Source: DASQFQ01 sp963802905
Lineage (GTDB): Bacteria > Actinomycetota > Thermoleophilia > Solirubrobacterales > Solirubrobacteraceae
Assembly (NCBI GenBank): GCA_963802905.1
Contig: CAWDKH010000004.1
Span: forward strand, 496,001 to 560,000
Direction of reading: 5' to 3'
Length of the DNA stretch: 64,000 nt
A program made the position numbers and the translations under genes. The notes beneath the pieces are model-generated. The model did no database searches. It saw nothing but the letters and a program-made list of their open reading frames with translations, and was not told the DNA's origin. Below, piece by piece: positions 52,506-60,899 of the stretch; the first letter of the stretch is position 1; each line of letters opens with the position of its first letter.

Positions 52506-52847
52506 ATGCCAACCGACCAGCTCAGCCAGACGTTCCAAGCCCTCGCCGACCCCACCCGCCGCGCCATCCTGGCGCGGCTCTTCGAGGGCCCAACCACCGT
52601 CAACGAGCTGGCCTCGCCGTTCGACATCAGCCTCCCCGCCGTCTCGCGGCACCTGAAGGTGCTCGAGCGCGCCGGCCTCATCACCCGCGATCGCGACGCG
52701 CAGTACCGGCCGAGCACGCTGCGGGTCGAGCCGCTGAAGGAGGCCGCGGCCTGGATGGCGCCCTACCGCGAGCTGTGGGAGGGCCGGATGGACCGGCTCG
52801 GCGCGCACCTCGAGACCCTTCGCACGAAAGGACAGCACGATGCCTGA
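52506..52847 (+). CDS. ArsR/SmtB-family repressor
   Basis: 113 aa. The winged helix is plain: FQALADPTRRAILARLFEGPTTVNELASPFDISLPAVSRHLKVLERAGLITR (cited by its ends), with the recognition helix around SLPAVSRHL. No metal-binding cysteine motif (ELCVCDL) is present. This is the subgroup paired with SRPBCC/AHSA1 genes, in which ligand is not metal. Eight-base overlap with the SRPBCC gene. Likely autoregulated. Confidence 0.94.
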   Translation: MPTDQLSQTFQALADPTRRAILARLFEGPTTVNELASPFDISLPAVSRHLKVLERAGLITRDRDAQYRPSTLRVEPLKEAAAWMAPYRELWEGRMDRLGAHLETLRTKGQHDA

Positions 52848-53286
52848 CGCCGCCACCCAGGTCGAGGTCACCCGGACCTTCGACGCGCCTCGCACCGAGG
52901 TCTACAACGCCTGGACCGACCCCGATCAGATCGTCCAGTGGTGGGGCCCCGAGCACTTCGAGGTCCCGCGTGACTCCGTCAGCGTCGACGTCCGCCCGGG
53001 CGGCCGCTTCGACCTCACGATGATCGACTCCGCCAGCGGCCAGGAGTACCCGGTCCGCCAGGAGATCGTCGAGGCAACCCCGCCCGAGCTGCTGGTGATG
53101 GTTCACCAGGCGGTGCCCGAGCATGGGCTGCTCGAGGCGATCGAGACGCGCGTCGAGTTCCACGAGGAGAACGGCGGCACCCGCGTCCGCGTGACCGGCG
53201 GCCCCTACTCCGCCGAGATGGGCCCGAACGCCCAGATGGGCTGGGAGCAGCAGCTCGACAAGATGGTGCGCCTGCTCAGCGCTTGA
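52840..53286 (+). CDS. SRPBCC/AHSA1-family protein
   Basis: 148 aa. The Aha1-C-like START fold is marked by TRTFDAPRTEVYNAWTDPDQIVQWWGPEHF at the N-terminus and the final GWEQQLDKMVRLL helix (cited by parts). It is translationally coupled to the ArsR repressor, the standard pairing in actinobacteria. Probably binds a hydrophobic small molecule. Convergent overlap of 11 bases with the PNPOx-like gene. Confidence 0.92.
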   Translation: MPDAATQVEVTRTFDAPRTEVYNAWTDPDQIVQWWGPEHFEVPRDSVSVDVRPGGRFDLTMIDSASGQEYPVRQEIVEATPPELLVMVHQAVPEHGLLEAIETRVEFHEENGGTRVRVTGGPYSAEMGPNAQMGWEQQLDKMVRLLSA

Positions 53287-53755
53287 TCCGCTTGGGCTCC
53301 TCGCCCTCGCGCCAGGAGTCGATGACGAGGTGGTCGGCGGGCTCGCCCAGGCGGACCGTCGACACCTCCGTCAGCTCGGCGCGGAACAGATGCGAGCCGG
53401 TGTCGGCGTGCTCGCCCGAGCCCATCGCGCCGAAGATCTCCGCCCGGCGCGCCGGCTCCACGACCTCCTCGACCCGGCCGGCGACCTTCGCGTCGCCCTT
53501 CCACTGATCGGCGTCGCCGGTCCCCGAGTGCAGCGCGAAGCGCGGGTCGCGCTGGAGATCGCGCGCCTTGACCGCGTCGGGCATCGAGCCGAACCAGATG
53601 TCGCCCTCGATGAAGCGGCATTCGATGCCGCTGATGCGGGGCGAGCCGTCGCGGCGCAACGTCGCGATCGTCAGGTGCTTGTTGGCCTCGAACAGCTCGC
53701 GCGCGCGTGTCGCGAGCTCCGGCGCGGCCGCCTCGACGTCGGTCCACGTGGCCAT
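53276..53755 (-). CDS. Pyridoxamine-5-phosphate-oxidase-like (split-barrel flavin) protein
   Basis: 159 aa from ATG 53755, with a possible start four codons earlier. The split-barrel pattern FEANKHLTIATLRRDGSPRISGIECRFIEGDIWFGSM, cited by its ends, and KARDLQRDPRFALHSG are characteristic of PNPOx-like proteins of the F420/FMN-binding type. Biliverdin or F420-linked reductases of actinobacteria are in this group. The exact cofactor is unknown. Confidence 0.88.
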   Translation of the reverse strand: MATWTDVEAAAPELATRARELFEANKHLTIATLRRDGSPRISGIECRFIEGDIWFGSMPDAVKARDLQRDPRFALHSGTGDADQWKGDAKVAGRVEEVVEPARRAEIFGAMGSGEHADTGSHLFRAELTEVSTVRLGEPADHLVIDSWREGEEPKRIKR

Positions 53756-53807
53756 CGCGGAGAGCATCTCACTCAAGCCCCGCGTCCGCGCGCCGATGAA
53801 TGAGAGC

Positions 53808-54434
53808 ATGCGCCCGTCCCGCATGCTGCAGCTTGCAGTGCTGACGACCCTGCTCGCCGCAGCACCGGCGCAAGCCATCATCCGGCTGCCCGCAGTGCCC
53901 GCCCAGGTTGCCCACAACCCGGCGGAACGCCTGCTCGCCCAGCCGATCGAAGACTCCGAATATGACCCCGCCACCCACTGCTCGCGAAAGGCCAAGCCCG
54001 GCATGACCGCGCTCCAGCGCTGGCTCGAGGCCAACGTCCGCGGCGTCTCGTGGGGCACCTACCGCTGCGAGAAGTGGGGCAAGAAGCAGGCCTCGCTGCA
54101 CTCTGAGGGGCGCGCGATCGACTGGCACCTCGACGCCACCAAGGCGGCCGACCGCCGCGAGGCCGAGCGCCTCGCCAAGCTGCTGCTCGCGCCCGACTCG
54201 CTCGGCAACCCGCAGGCGCTCGCGCGCCGGATGGGTGTCGAGGAGATGATCTGGGACTGCGGGTACTGGGGAGCGGGGATGACGCAGTTCGACCCCTACC
54301 CTGCTTGCTTCAACAAGCACGGCACTCGGCGCAAGCACGTCGACCCGACGGTGGCCCACCGCAATCACATCCACATCGGCCTGACCAACGCAGGCGCAAC
54401 GAGGAGGACGAGCTTCTGGTCCGCCGCGCGCTGA
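53808..54434 (+). CDS. Secreted M15-like (extensin-C-like) cell-wall peptidase
   Basis: 208 aa from ATG 53808. A signal peptide (about 1-24, ending AQA) precedes a mature domain with SLHSEGRAIDWHLD and the C-terminal NHIHIGL. These spell the HxxxxxxD...HxH zinc site of D-Ala-D-Ala carboxypeptidase-like/VanY-like enzymes. Cysteines in CSRKAKPG, TYRCEKWG, WDCGYWG and ACFNKHG probably pair as disulfides. It overlaps the NlpC/P60 gene by 19 bases, so two wall hydrolases are made together. Confidence 0.82.
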   Translation: MRPSRMLQLAVLTTLLAAAPAQAIIRLPAVPAQVAHNPAERLLAQPIEDSEYDPATHCSRKAKPGMTALQRWLEANVRGVSWGTYRCEKWGKKQASLHSEGRAIDWHLDATKAADRREAERLAKLLLAPDSLGNPQALARRMGVEEMIWDCGYWGAGMTQFDPYPACFNKHGTRRKHVDPTVAHRNHIHIGLTNAGATRRTSFWSAAR

Positions 54435-55111
54435 TCTTCCTCCTGCTCGTCCCCGCGCTCGCCGGCTGCGGCGCAGACGAGACCGTGCACTCCAGCGTCA
54501 AGGCCGCGAAGCACGAGGAGATGGCGCCGCTGCCCAAGCCGCGGCCCAAGCTCGTGGAGCCGGTCGCCGGCCGGATCGCGGATGCGTCGGCTGTCGAGTC
54601 CAGCGGCGGCGTCGCGGCCGAGCCCGACACGCCGAAGCCGACCGAGGCCGCCTCCGGCACGCTCGCCCGCAAGGACGCGCCGAGCGCGATCAACGGCGGC
54701 ACCCGCACCGCGACCGCGCTCGACAACGGTGTCGCGCTGCCGCCGCTCGAGGCGCCGACCCAGGTGCTGAAGATCATCGAGGCCGGCAACGCGATCGCGC
54801 GCACGCCCTACAAGTGGGGCGGCGGGCACGGGCGCTTCGTCGACACCGGCTACGACTGCTCAGGCTCCGTCTCGTTCGCGCTCTACGCGGCCGGGCTGAT
54901 CGGCGGCCCGAGCGACTCCAGCGGCCTCATGGGCTGGGGCAAGCCCGGCAAGGGCAAGTGGATCACGATCTACGCGAACGCCGGCCACGTGTACATGGAG
55001 GTCGCGGGCATCCGGTTCGACACCTCCGGGGCGAAGACCACCGGCTCGCGCTGGCAGAACGACCTGCGCACCAACGCCGGCTTCGTCGCCCGCCACCCCG
55101 CCGGGCTCTAG
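54416..55111 (+). CDS. NlpC/P60-family lipoprotein, apparent CTG start
   Basis: 231 aa if started at CTG 54416, which has GAGGAGG at 54401-54407. No ATG, GTG or TTG starts the frame near the signal peptide; the only upstream candidate, TTG 54305, would bury it behind a shadow sequence. The signal RRALIFLLLVPALAGC has a lipobox cysteine, so the protein is probably lipid-anchored. The NlpC/P60 domain has the catalytic cysteine in DTGYDCSGSVSFALY and the histidine in NAGHVYMEVAG. It is a D,L-endopeptidase of peptidoglycan by family. Confidence 0.83.
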   Translation: MVRRALIFLLLVPALAGCGADETVHSSVKAAKHEEMAPLPKPRPKLVEPVAGRIADASAVESSGGVAAEPDTPKPTEAASGTLARKDAPSAINGGTRTATALDNGVALPPLEAPTQVLKIIEAGNAIARTPYKWGGGHGRFVDTGYDCSGSVSFALYAAGLIGGPSDSSGLMGWGKPGKGKWITIYANAGHVYMEVAGIRFDTSGAKTTGSRWQNDLRTNAGFVARHPAGL

Positions 55112-56715
55112 TCCCGGACTTCCTCCAGGCGCCGCTCCTCGAGATCGAGGTCGCGCTCGACCGTCCGCATGACGTCGTCGGTGATCTCGCCGGCGCGGCG
55201 CATGCCGTCGATCGCGTCGCGCTGGGCGTCGATGACGGCGAACATCATGCGGCCCCAGGCGGAGCTGCGGTCCTCGATCGCGCGGTCGTCGACGTCGTCG
55301 TCGAAGCGCGCGGCGAAGCGCTTCATGCGGTAGCGGTAGATGCCGCGCAGGCGGTCGACGGAGTCACCCTGCGTCCACTCCTCGCGGTCGAGGCCGTCGA
55401 TCCGCTCCAGCGCCGCCTCGGCGGCCCGCAGGCGGGCGCGGGCCTCCTGCTCGAGAATGTCGCTGTCGTCAGGCTCGACGCCGAGCAGACGGATCAGCCA
55501 CGGCAGCGTGAAGCCCTGCAGCACGAGCGTGCCGAGGATCACGGAGAAGACCGCGAACAGGATCACGGGCCGCTCGTCGAACTCGGCGCCGGAGTCGGTC
55601 ACGGTGGGGAGCGCCAGGGCGGCGGCGAGCGAGACGGCGCCGCGCATCCCCATCCAGGCGACGATCGCGATCCTGCGGCGCTTCAGCGGCCGGTCGACCC
55701 CGGGGGTGAAGATGTAGGGCAGGTAGAGGAAGACGTAGGTCCAGACGATGCGGGTCACGATCACCGTCGCGGTGACCACGCCGCCGTAGAGGAGCAGGTC
55801 GTCGGTGTCGAGGTCGGCGCCGCGGAGGTCCTCGAGGATCCCGGGCAACTGCAACCCGATCAGCAGGAACAGGAACGAGTTGAGCAGGAACGTGATGATC
55901 TGCCACACCGCGTCGCCCTGCATGCGGACGGTCGAGTTGGTCAGGCGTGAGGTCTGCGAGCCCATGTAGAGGCCGATCGCGACGGCTGCGGTGACGCCCG
56001 AGAGCCCGAGCTCCTCCGCGGGCAGGTAGGCGGCGTAGCCGGAGAACAGGGCGATCGTGATCTCCACCGGCGGGTCGTCGAGCCGCTCGCGGACCTGCGC
56101 GATCACCCAGCCGATGGCGAGGCCGAGCGCGGCGCCGCCGATCCCCGCGTAGAGGAACTCAGCGCCCGCGTCGATGGCGCTGAAGGACCCGGTCAGGACC
56201 GCCGCGACCGCGACCTTGTAGGCGACGAGCGCGGTCGCGTCGTTGATCAGCGCCTCGCCCTCGACGATGCTCACGACCCGCCGCGGGACGCCGATGCGGC
56301 CGGCGATCGCCGTGGCGGCGACAGGGTCGGTGGGGGAGACGATCGCGCCGAGCACGAAGGCGGCGGGCCACGACATGCCGTCGATCACCGCGTGGGCGAC
56401 GAGCGCGACCGCCAGCGCGGTCGCGAGCACGAGCCCGATCGCGAGCAGGCTGATCGGGCGGATGTTCTGGCGCAGGTCGCGCAGGCCCGTGAAGAAGCTC
56501 GCGCTGTAGAGCAGCGGCGGGAGGAAGAGCAGCAGGACGAGGTCCGGCTCGAGCTCGACGTCGGGGATGCCGGGCAGGAAGCCCACCGCGAGGCCGCCGA
56601 GGACCAGGAAGATCGGGTACGGGACCGCGAGGACCCGAGCGGCCGTGACGAGGACCGCGACCGAGAACAGCAGGCCGGCGAGCACCAGCTCCGTGTGGGC
56701 TCCCGACGATGCCAT
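55108..56715 (-). CDS. CPA1-family Na+/H+ antiporter
   Basis: 535 aa. About twelve membrane helices fill residues 10-400. The CPA1 markers are VLGAIVSPTDPVAATAIAGRIGVP and VEGEALINDATALVAYK, where the ND pair in the latter is the ion site, and RGAVSLAAALALP later. A hydrophilic C-terminal domain (about 410-535) rich in charged helices is typical of regulation. It exchanges Na+ (or K+) for protons. The tail overlaps the NlpC/P60 gene by four bases. Confidence 0.95.
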   Translation of the reverse strand: MASSGAHTELVLAGLLFSVAVLVTAARVLAVPYPIFLVLGGLAVGFLPGIPDVELEPDLVLLLFLPPLLYSASFFTGLRDLRQNIRPISLLAIGLVLATALAVALVAHAVIDGMSWPAAFVLGAIVSPTDPVAATAIAGRIGVPRRVVSIVEGEALINDATALVAYKVAVAAVLTGSFSAIDAGAEFLYAGIGGAALGLAIGWVIAQVRERLDDPPVEITIALFSGYAAYLPAEELGLSGVTAAVAIGLYMGSQTSRLTNSTVRMQGDAVWQIITFLLNSFLFLLIGLQLPGILEDLRGADLDTDDLLLYGGVVTATVIVTRIVWTYVFLYLPYIFTPGVDRPLKRRRIAIVAWMGMRGAVSLAAALALPTVTDSGAEFDERPVILFAVFSVILGTLVLQGFTLPWLIRLLGVEPDDSDILEQEARARLRAAEAALERIDGLDREEWTQGDSVDRLRGIYRYRMKRFAARFDDDVDDRAIEDRSSAWGRMMFAVIDAQRDAIDGMRRAGEITDDVMRTVERDLDLEERRLEEVRD

Positions 56716-56736
56716 TTAGATGCGTCTTAGCACGCC

Positions 56737-56752
56737 TGGGGTGAGCACCCCA
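56737..56752. promoter_or_regulatory. Sixteen-base palindrome in the divergent region
   Basis: TGGGGTG-AG-CACCCCA is a seven-base perfect inverted repeat in the 104-base space between the antiporter and a small plus-strand gene. It resembles a repressor operator. No regulator gene is adjacent. Confidence 0.45.
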
Positions 56753-56819
56753 TGGTGGGATCGCCTAGGGCCGCCGATGATCCTCGTGCAGCGTGCTCCG
56801 CTCCTGAAAGGATCGCCTG

Positions 56820-57089
56820 ATGTCCCGCTTCCACGCCGATACCGACTCCGTCGCCGGACCGCCGCCTGAGGTCCTGGCCGAGATCGACGCAGCGTGGGAG
56901 CGGGCTCAGGAACTCTTCAACGACGAAGCGCTCGAGCTGCACTTCGAGGTGGATCGCCGTTTCGGCCGGGCCTGGGCCGAGCTGCGCTACGCGGACGGCG
57001 AGATCGCCGAGACGCTCTCCGCCTCTGAGGCTGTCGACATCGCCTGCGGCACCCCGGCGGTCGACGAGCTGCCGCTGCTCGCGGCCTAG
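56820..57089 (+). CDS. Small hypothetical protein
   Basis: 89 aa from ATG 56820 with GAAAGG ten bases upstream. It is acidic and mostly helical in its first half (PEVLAEIDAAWERAQELFNDEALELHFEVD, cited by its ends), then a short strand pair. No motif is recognised. It may be a small regulator or cold-shock-size adaptor. The GC hairpin at 57106-57120 follows. Confidence 0.65.
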   Translation: MSRFHADTDSVAGPPPEVLAEIDAAWERAQELFNDEALELHFEVDRRFGRAWAELRYADGEIAETLSASEAVDIACGTPAVDELPLLAA

Positions 57090-57105
57090 CGTCACCTTCC
57101 TGTCA

Positions 57106-57120
57106 CGCCCCGTTGGGGCG
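57106..57120 (+). terminator. Short GC hairpin after the 89-aa gene
   Basis: CGCCCC/GGGGCG with a GTT loop begins 16 bases after the stop at 57089. Six-base-pair stem, no T-tract. Confidence 0.4.
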
Positions 57121-57134
57121 CGGAGCCGTGGTCA

Positions 57135-57147
57135 TACAGTGGAGACC
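57135..57147 (+). promoter_or_regulatory. Leaderless-type -10 element before the histone-H1-like gene
   Basis: TACAGT at 57135-57140 is seven bases before the ATG at 57148. TTGGGG at 57113-57118, 16 bases upstream of the hexamer, could be a -35. Confidence 0.45.
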
Positions 57148-57540
57148 ATGGCTCTCACACCCAAGAACATCATTTCCGGCGTCGTCGATCGCGGGCGCAA
57201 GGTCGTCTCCGAGGCGACCGGCCGCTTCCGCCGCGATCACGAGGACGACGCGGCAACCCCGACCGCCACCGCTGAGGCGCCCACGCGCGCCGGCGGGGCC
57301 AAGACCGGCGCGGCCGCGCCGAGCACGACCCGTACTGCGCGCACGCGCGCGGCGGGGACGAGCACTCGCAAGCCGGCCGCCCGCAAGGCCGCCCCGAAGG
57401 CGGGTGCGAAGAACGCGCCGAAGTCGGCGACGGCGAAGACCGCGTCGAAGCCCAAGGCGGCGGCGAAGCCGAAGGCGGCTCCGAGCGCGGCGGCCAAGGC
57501 AGCGGCCGAGGCACCGACCAAGGCGAGCCCCGCCGCGGCT

Positions 57541-57609
57541 CCGAAGCCGAAGGCCGCGGCGAAGCCGAAGGCGGCTGCGAAGCCGAAGGCGGCTGCGAAG
57601 CCCGCGGCG
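57541..57609 (+). repeat. Tandem 18-base units encoding KPKAAA
   Basis: Near-perfect copies of GCGAAGCCGAAGGCGGCT encode a Lys-Pro-Lys-Ala-Ala-Ala hexapeptide repeat in the histone-H1-like gene. Confidence 0.6.
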
Positions 57610-57728
57610 GCCGCGAAGCCGCGGCCACCAGCGCCGCGAAGCCGGCCGCCACGAGCGCCGCGAAGCCGGCCGCCACGAGCGCCGCGAAGCCGGCGGCGAC
57701 CAGCGCCGCGAAGCCGGCGGCCGCCAGC
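57610..57728 (+). repeat. Five tandem 24-base units, the first one base short
   Basis: Units run 57610-57632 (23 bases), 57633-57656, 57657-57680, 57681-57704 and 57705-57728. Each full unit encodes AAKPAATS or AAKPAAAS. The short first unit produces the frame break in the host gene. Confidence 0.8.
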
Positions 57729-58050
57729 GCCGCTCAGCCCGCGACCTCCTCGAAGCCCGCCTCCACGGAAGCCGCGAAGCCCGCCGCTGCGGCGAAGCCC
57801 GCCGCTCCGGCCACGACGACGGCCTCGAAGCCGGCTCCCGCCGCGACTCCGAAGCCCGCTTCCGCGCCCGCACGCGCGCGACGAAGACCGGCGACTCGGC
57901 GGACTCCACCGCCGCCGCTGCCGAGACGGCCAAGCAGGCCGCCTCGAAGGCTCCCGCCGGCACCAAGTAGCCGATCTGCGAGCGACCCGGGCCGCGCGGC
58001 CCGGGTCGCACGCTGACATTCGGGACTGGACCCCGCAGGCCGTGGCCGTT

Positions 58051-58062
58051 TAGGTTGCCGCA
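58051..58062 (+). promoter_or_regulatory. Leaderless-type -10 element before the AAA ATPase gene
   Basis: TAGGTT at 58051-58056 is six bases before the ATG at 58063, with no ribosome site. Confidence 0.45.
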
Positions 58063-60549
58063 ATGCGTCCGATCCCTGCTCCTCGCCTTGGCGACACACA
58101 CGGCCTGCTGCGCGCGATCAACCAGCGCGACCGTTTGCGCCTCGACGAGTTCATCACCGAGTTCTCGATTGACGAGCTGTTCCCGCCGGGCCTCGAGAAC
58201 GCGCTCGGCCGCACGCGCCAGTTCGTCTCGTTCGCCCGCTCCGCCGGCCTCCTCAAGGAGGACCGGGGTGTCGTTGAGCTGACCGAAGTCGGCAAGCGCT
58301 ACGTGAAGAGCGGGGACGAGGCTGCGGTCTTCGACGTCTCCTCCGGCCAGGCGGAGTGGCTGCGCCGCCAGCTCTTCGAGCGCCACATGACCGACTCGAT
58401 CTACCACGGGGCCGCGATCGGGCTGTCGCTCTACGCCTCCAACCCGCCCGACTTCCACGTCTCCCGCCTCGACTTCGGCCGCGCGCTCGCGCATCTCGGC
58501 CGCGCCGGCTGGGACAACGAGAACACGCTCGAGAGCCAGGGTGAGCGCTACACGACGTTCCTGCTCGACCTCGAGCTGCTCGACGACCAGAGCCTGCTGA
58601 CCGAGGTCGGCACGCAGACGAAGTCGGAGCTGACGCTGCCGGTCCACATGTCGCTGCGCGACCTCGCCGGCCAGCTCAACCCAGGCGGCCCCGAGGCCGC
58701 CGAGGCAGAGGGCGCCGCCGAGTGGGCCGCGCACGGCGCGGCCGCTGAGCCTGAGCCCGAGCCCGAGCCCGAACCCGCCGAGGAGCCCGTGGCCGAGGCG
58801 GTGGAGCCCGAAGAGCCGCCCGCCGTCGACACCGGCGAGTACGAGGACGTCGCGGGCGCCCAGGCCGGCCGCTCGGCCGCGACCGAGCAGAGCGGCCGCC
58901 CCGTTCCGCCCTCCGACATCTGGGAGACCGCCGCGCCCGACGAGGCCACCCGCGCGTACTCGGCGATCAGCCCCGAGCAGGCCGCGGCCTCCGCGGTCGA
59001 CCCGGCCGCCTCGGTCCCGCCCCCTGCCGCGGAGGCGCCCGTCGAGGAGGCCCCGGCCGACGAGCTGGCCCCTGCCGCCGAAGAGGCCCCGCCGGAGGAG
59101 CCGGAGGAGTCGGCCCCGCCGCCCGCCATGACCTCTGGCGATCCGCTCGCCGCCGGCATCACCCCAGGCGATCCGCTCGCCCAGCCGCCCATGGACGTCG
59201 AGGGGCCGGGCGTCGAGTCCGCCGCGCCCGAGGTCGCCGCCGACGCGCCCCCGGAGGAGACGCCCGCGGCCGATGCGCTTGTCCCCGTCGTCGAGGTCCC
59301 CGCCGACCTCGTGGACGAGGAGGCGCCGACGGTCGACGACCAGGAGGCCGACGAGGCCGCCGCCGCGGCGCTCGCCGCCGGCGTGTCCGCCCCGCCCCCC
59401 GGGGCCGGGACGGAGGACGTCGCCCCCGACGAGGTGTCGCTCGAGAAGGCCGAGACCGCCGAGGCAGAGGCCGAGGAGCAGGAGGCCGCGGCCGGGTTGG
59501 CCGAGGTCGAAGAGGCCGCACCCGAAGAGGCCGTTGCGGAGCCGCTCGCGGCCGAAGAGGTCGCCCCGCCTGAGGTCGTCGCGCAGGAGGCCCCGCCCGA
59601 ACTCGCGCCCGAACCGCGCCCGAGGTCACCGTCGACGAAGTCGCCGCGGAAGAGGCCGCCGCCGGCGTCGCGCCCCCCGAGGACGCCGAGGCCCGCGAGG
59701 CCGCGGCCGTCGCCGAGGAGGCCGCCGTCGCCGACGCCGCGCTCGCCGAGAGCGCCGGCGCCGCACTCACGCCTGCCGCCGCCTCGACCCGCGCGCCGAG
59801 CGGCTTCCTCGACCTCGACGCGCTGCGCTCCGCGGCCGAGGGCTCGGGCCTGAAGCCTGCCCGACTCCGTCTACGCGGGCATCATCGCCGCGCTCGCGTC
59901 CGGCAAGCACCTCGTGCTCGCCGGCCCGGCCGGCTCGGGCAAGACGACCCTCGCGGTCGCCGTCGCCAAGGCCGCGGTCCAGGCCGGCCGCTCCGAAGGC
60001 GCCGCGCTCTCGACCGCCAGCCCGAAGTGGAGCGCCCACGACACCGTGGGGCGCGTGAGCGAGTCGGGCTTCACCCAGGGCCACGTCCTCTCCGCCGCCG
60101 GCAAGAAGAAGTGGCTGATCGTCGACGAGATCGACCGCGCCAAGCTCGACAAGGCGTTCGGCGACCTGTCGTCGTTCCTCGGCGGCCTGCCGCTCTCGCT
60201 GCCCGACGGTTCGCGCGAGATCGCCGCGCCGAAGGACTGGCGCATCGTCGCCACGCGCGACTCGAGCGCCGGCGACCCCGAGGCATCGGCCGCGCTGCTG
60301 CGGCGCTTCGCGGAGATCCGCCTGCCGCGCCCCGACGCCGCCGACCTCGACGCGGCGATCGACGCCGCGACCGAGGGCGACCCGATGGCCGCCGCGGTGG
60401 TCAAGCGGCTGGCGGCCGACGAAGACCTCGCCGAGCTCGGTGCCGGCCCGTTCCTCGACGCCGCGCGCCACGCGGCCGAGCGCAACGCGCTGTCACCCGC
60501 CTCGGAGGAGGAGCTCGAGCAGGAGATCCGCACGGCGTACCTCCGCTAG
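58063..60549 (+). pseudogene. Winged-helix/AAA ATPase with long acidic linker; paired compensating indels
   Basis: Residues about 1-210 form a helical domain with a winged-helix-like piece (AGLLKEDRGVVELTEVGKRYVKSGD, by its ends). A 390-residue Glu/Ala/Pro-rich linker follows (including EPEPEPEPEP). The C-terminal 230 residues are an AAA+ module: Walker A AGPAGSGKTT, Walker B WLIVDEIDRAKLD, sensor WRIVATRDSS and Arg-finger region LLRRFAEI. One base is missing near 59614-59617 and one extra occurs at 59856-59857. Both ends are in the same frame, and the intervening correct frame reads PEVTVDEVAAEEAAAGV. Joined length is about 828 aa. Resembles MoxR/dynein-type AAA proteins; function unknown. 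Confidence 0.78.
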
Positions 60550-60899
60550 CGGGTCTCCGCCGCCGCCCGCCTCGCCTCGACCTCGTTCGGGTTGTCGCTG
60601 TACCCCTGCCACAGGTAGGACAGCGGCATCGCGATCGGGTGGTGCTGCATCTGCCACACATGGCAGAGCTCGTGGACGATCAGGTCGTCGGAGACGTCGC
60701 GCAGCGGCCGCTTCAACAGGATCAGCGCCGGCCACAGCGTGTAGCCGTGGAAGCGCCGGAACCACGGCAGCCGGAACAGCCACGGCACGCTGAGCACCCG
60801 CGCCCGCCCGATCCGGACCGGCTCCGGATAGAACGCGAGCTGGTCGAGCCGCGCCTTCGCGCGCGACAGCACCGCGATCTCCTCCGGCGTCCGCCTCAC
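60546..60899 (-). CDS. Small zincin-like (HExxH) protein
   Basis: 117 aa from a GTG at 60899 that overlaps the glycoside hydrolase stop (GTGA). The central DDLIVHELCHVWQMQHH contains HExxH with a further histidine pair, the zinc motif of gluzincin/DUF4157-like proteins. A hydrophobic stretch PWFRRFHGYTLWPALILL lies just before it. No signal peptide is visible. Peptidase activity is possible but the family is mostly uncharacterised. Confidence 0.72.
   Translation of the reverse strand: MRRTPEEIAVLSRAKARLDQLAFYPEPVRIGRARVLSVPWLFRLPWFRRFHGYTLWPALILLKRPLRDVSDDLIVHELCHVWQMQHHPIAMPLSYLWQGYSDNPNEVEARRAAAETR

Larger units (their letters stand above)
57148..57970 (+). pseudogene. Histone-H1-like Ala/Lys/Pro-rich protein, two apparent one-base deletions
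   Basis: From ATG 57148 (MALTPKNIISGVVDRGRKVV) the protein becomes a low-complexity Lys/Ala/Pro chain with KPKAAA and AAKPAATS repeats, like histone H1 and HupB-type C-tails. The frame must shift twice. At 57610-57632 the first copy of a 24-base repeat has 23 bases, and a second one-base loss lies near 57863-57880. Read through, the product is about 274 aa and ends DSADSTAAAAETAKQAASKAPAGTK (by its ends). Without correction the frame runs into arginine-rich shadow sequence to 58053. A DNA-compacting role is inferred from composition only. Confidence 0.72.

Noticed and set aside
58055..60549. Programmed ribosomal frameshifting in the AAA gene
   Set aside because: No slippery heptamer or following pseudoknot was seen at either break, and both breaks lie in G/C runs like those in other affected genes.
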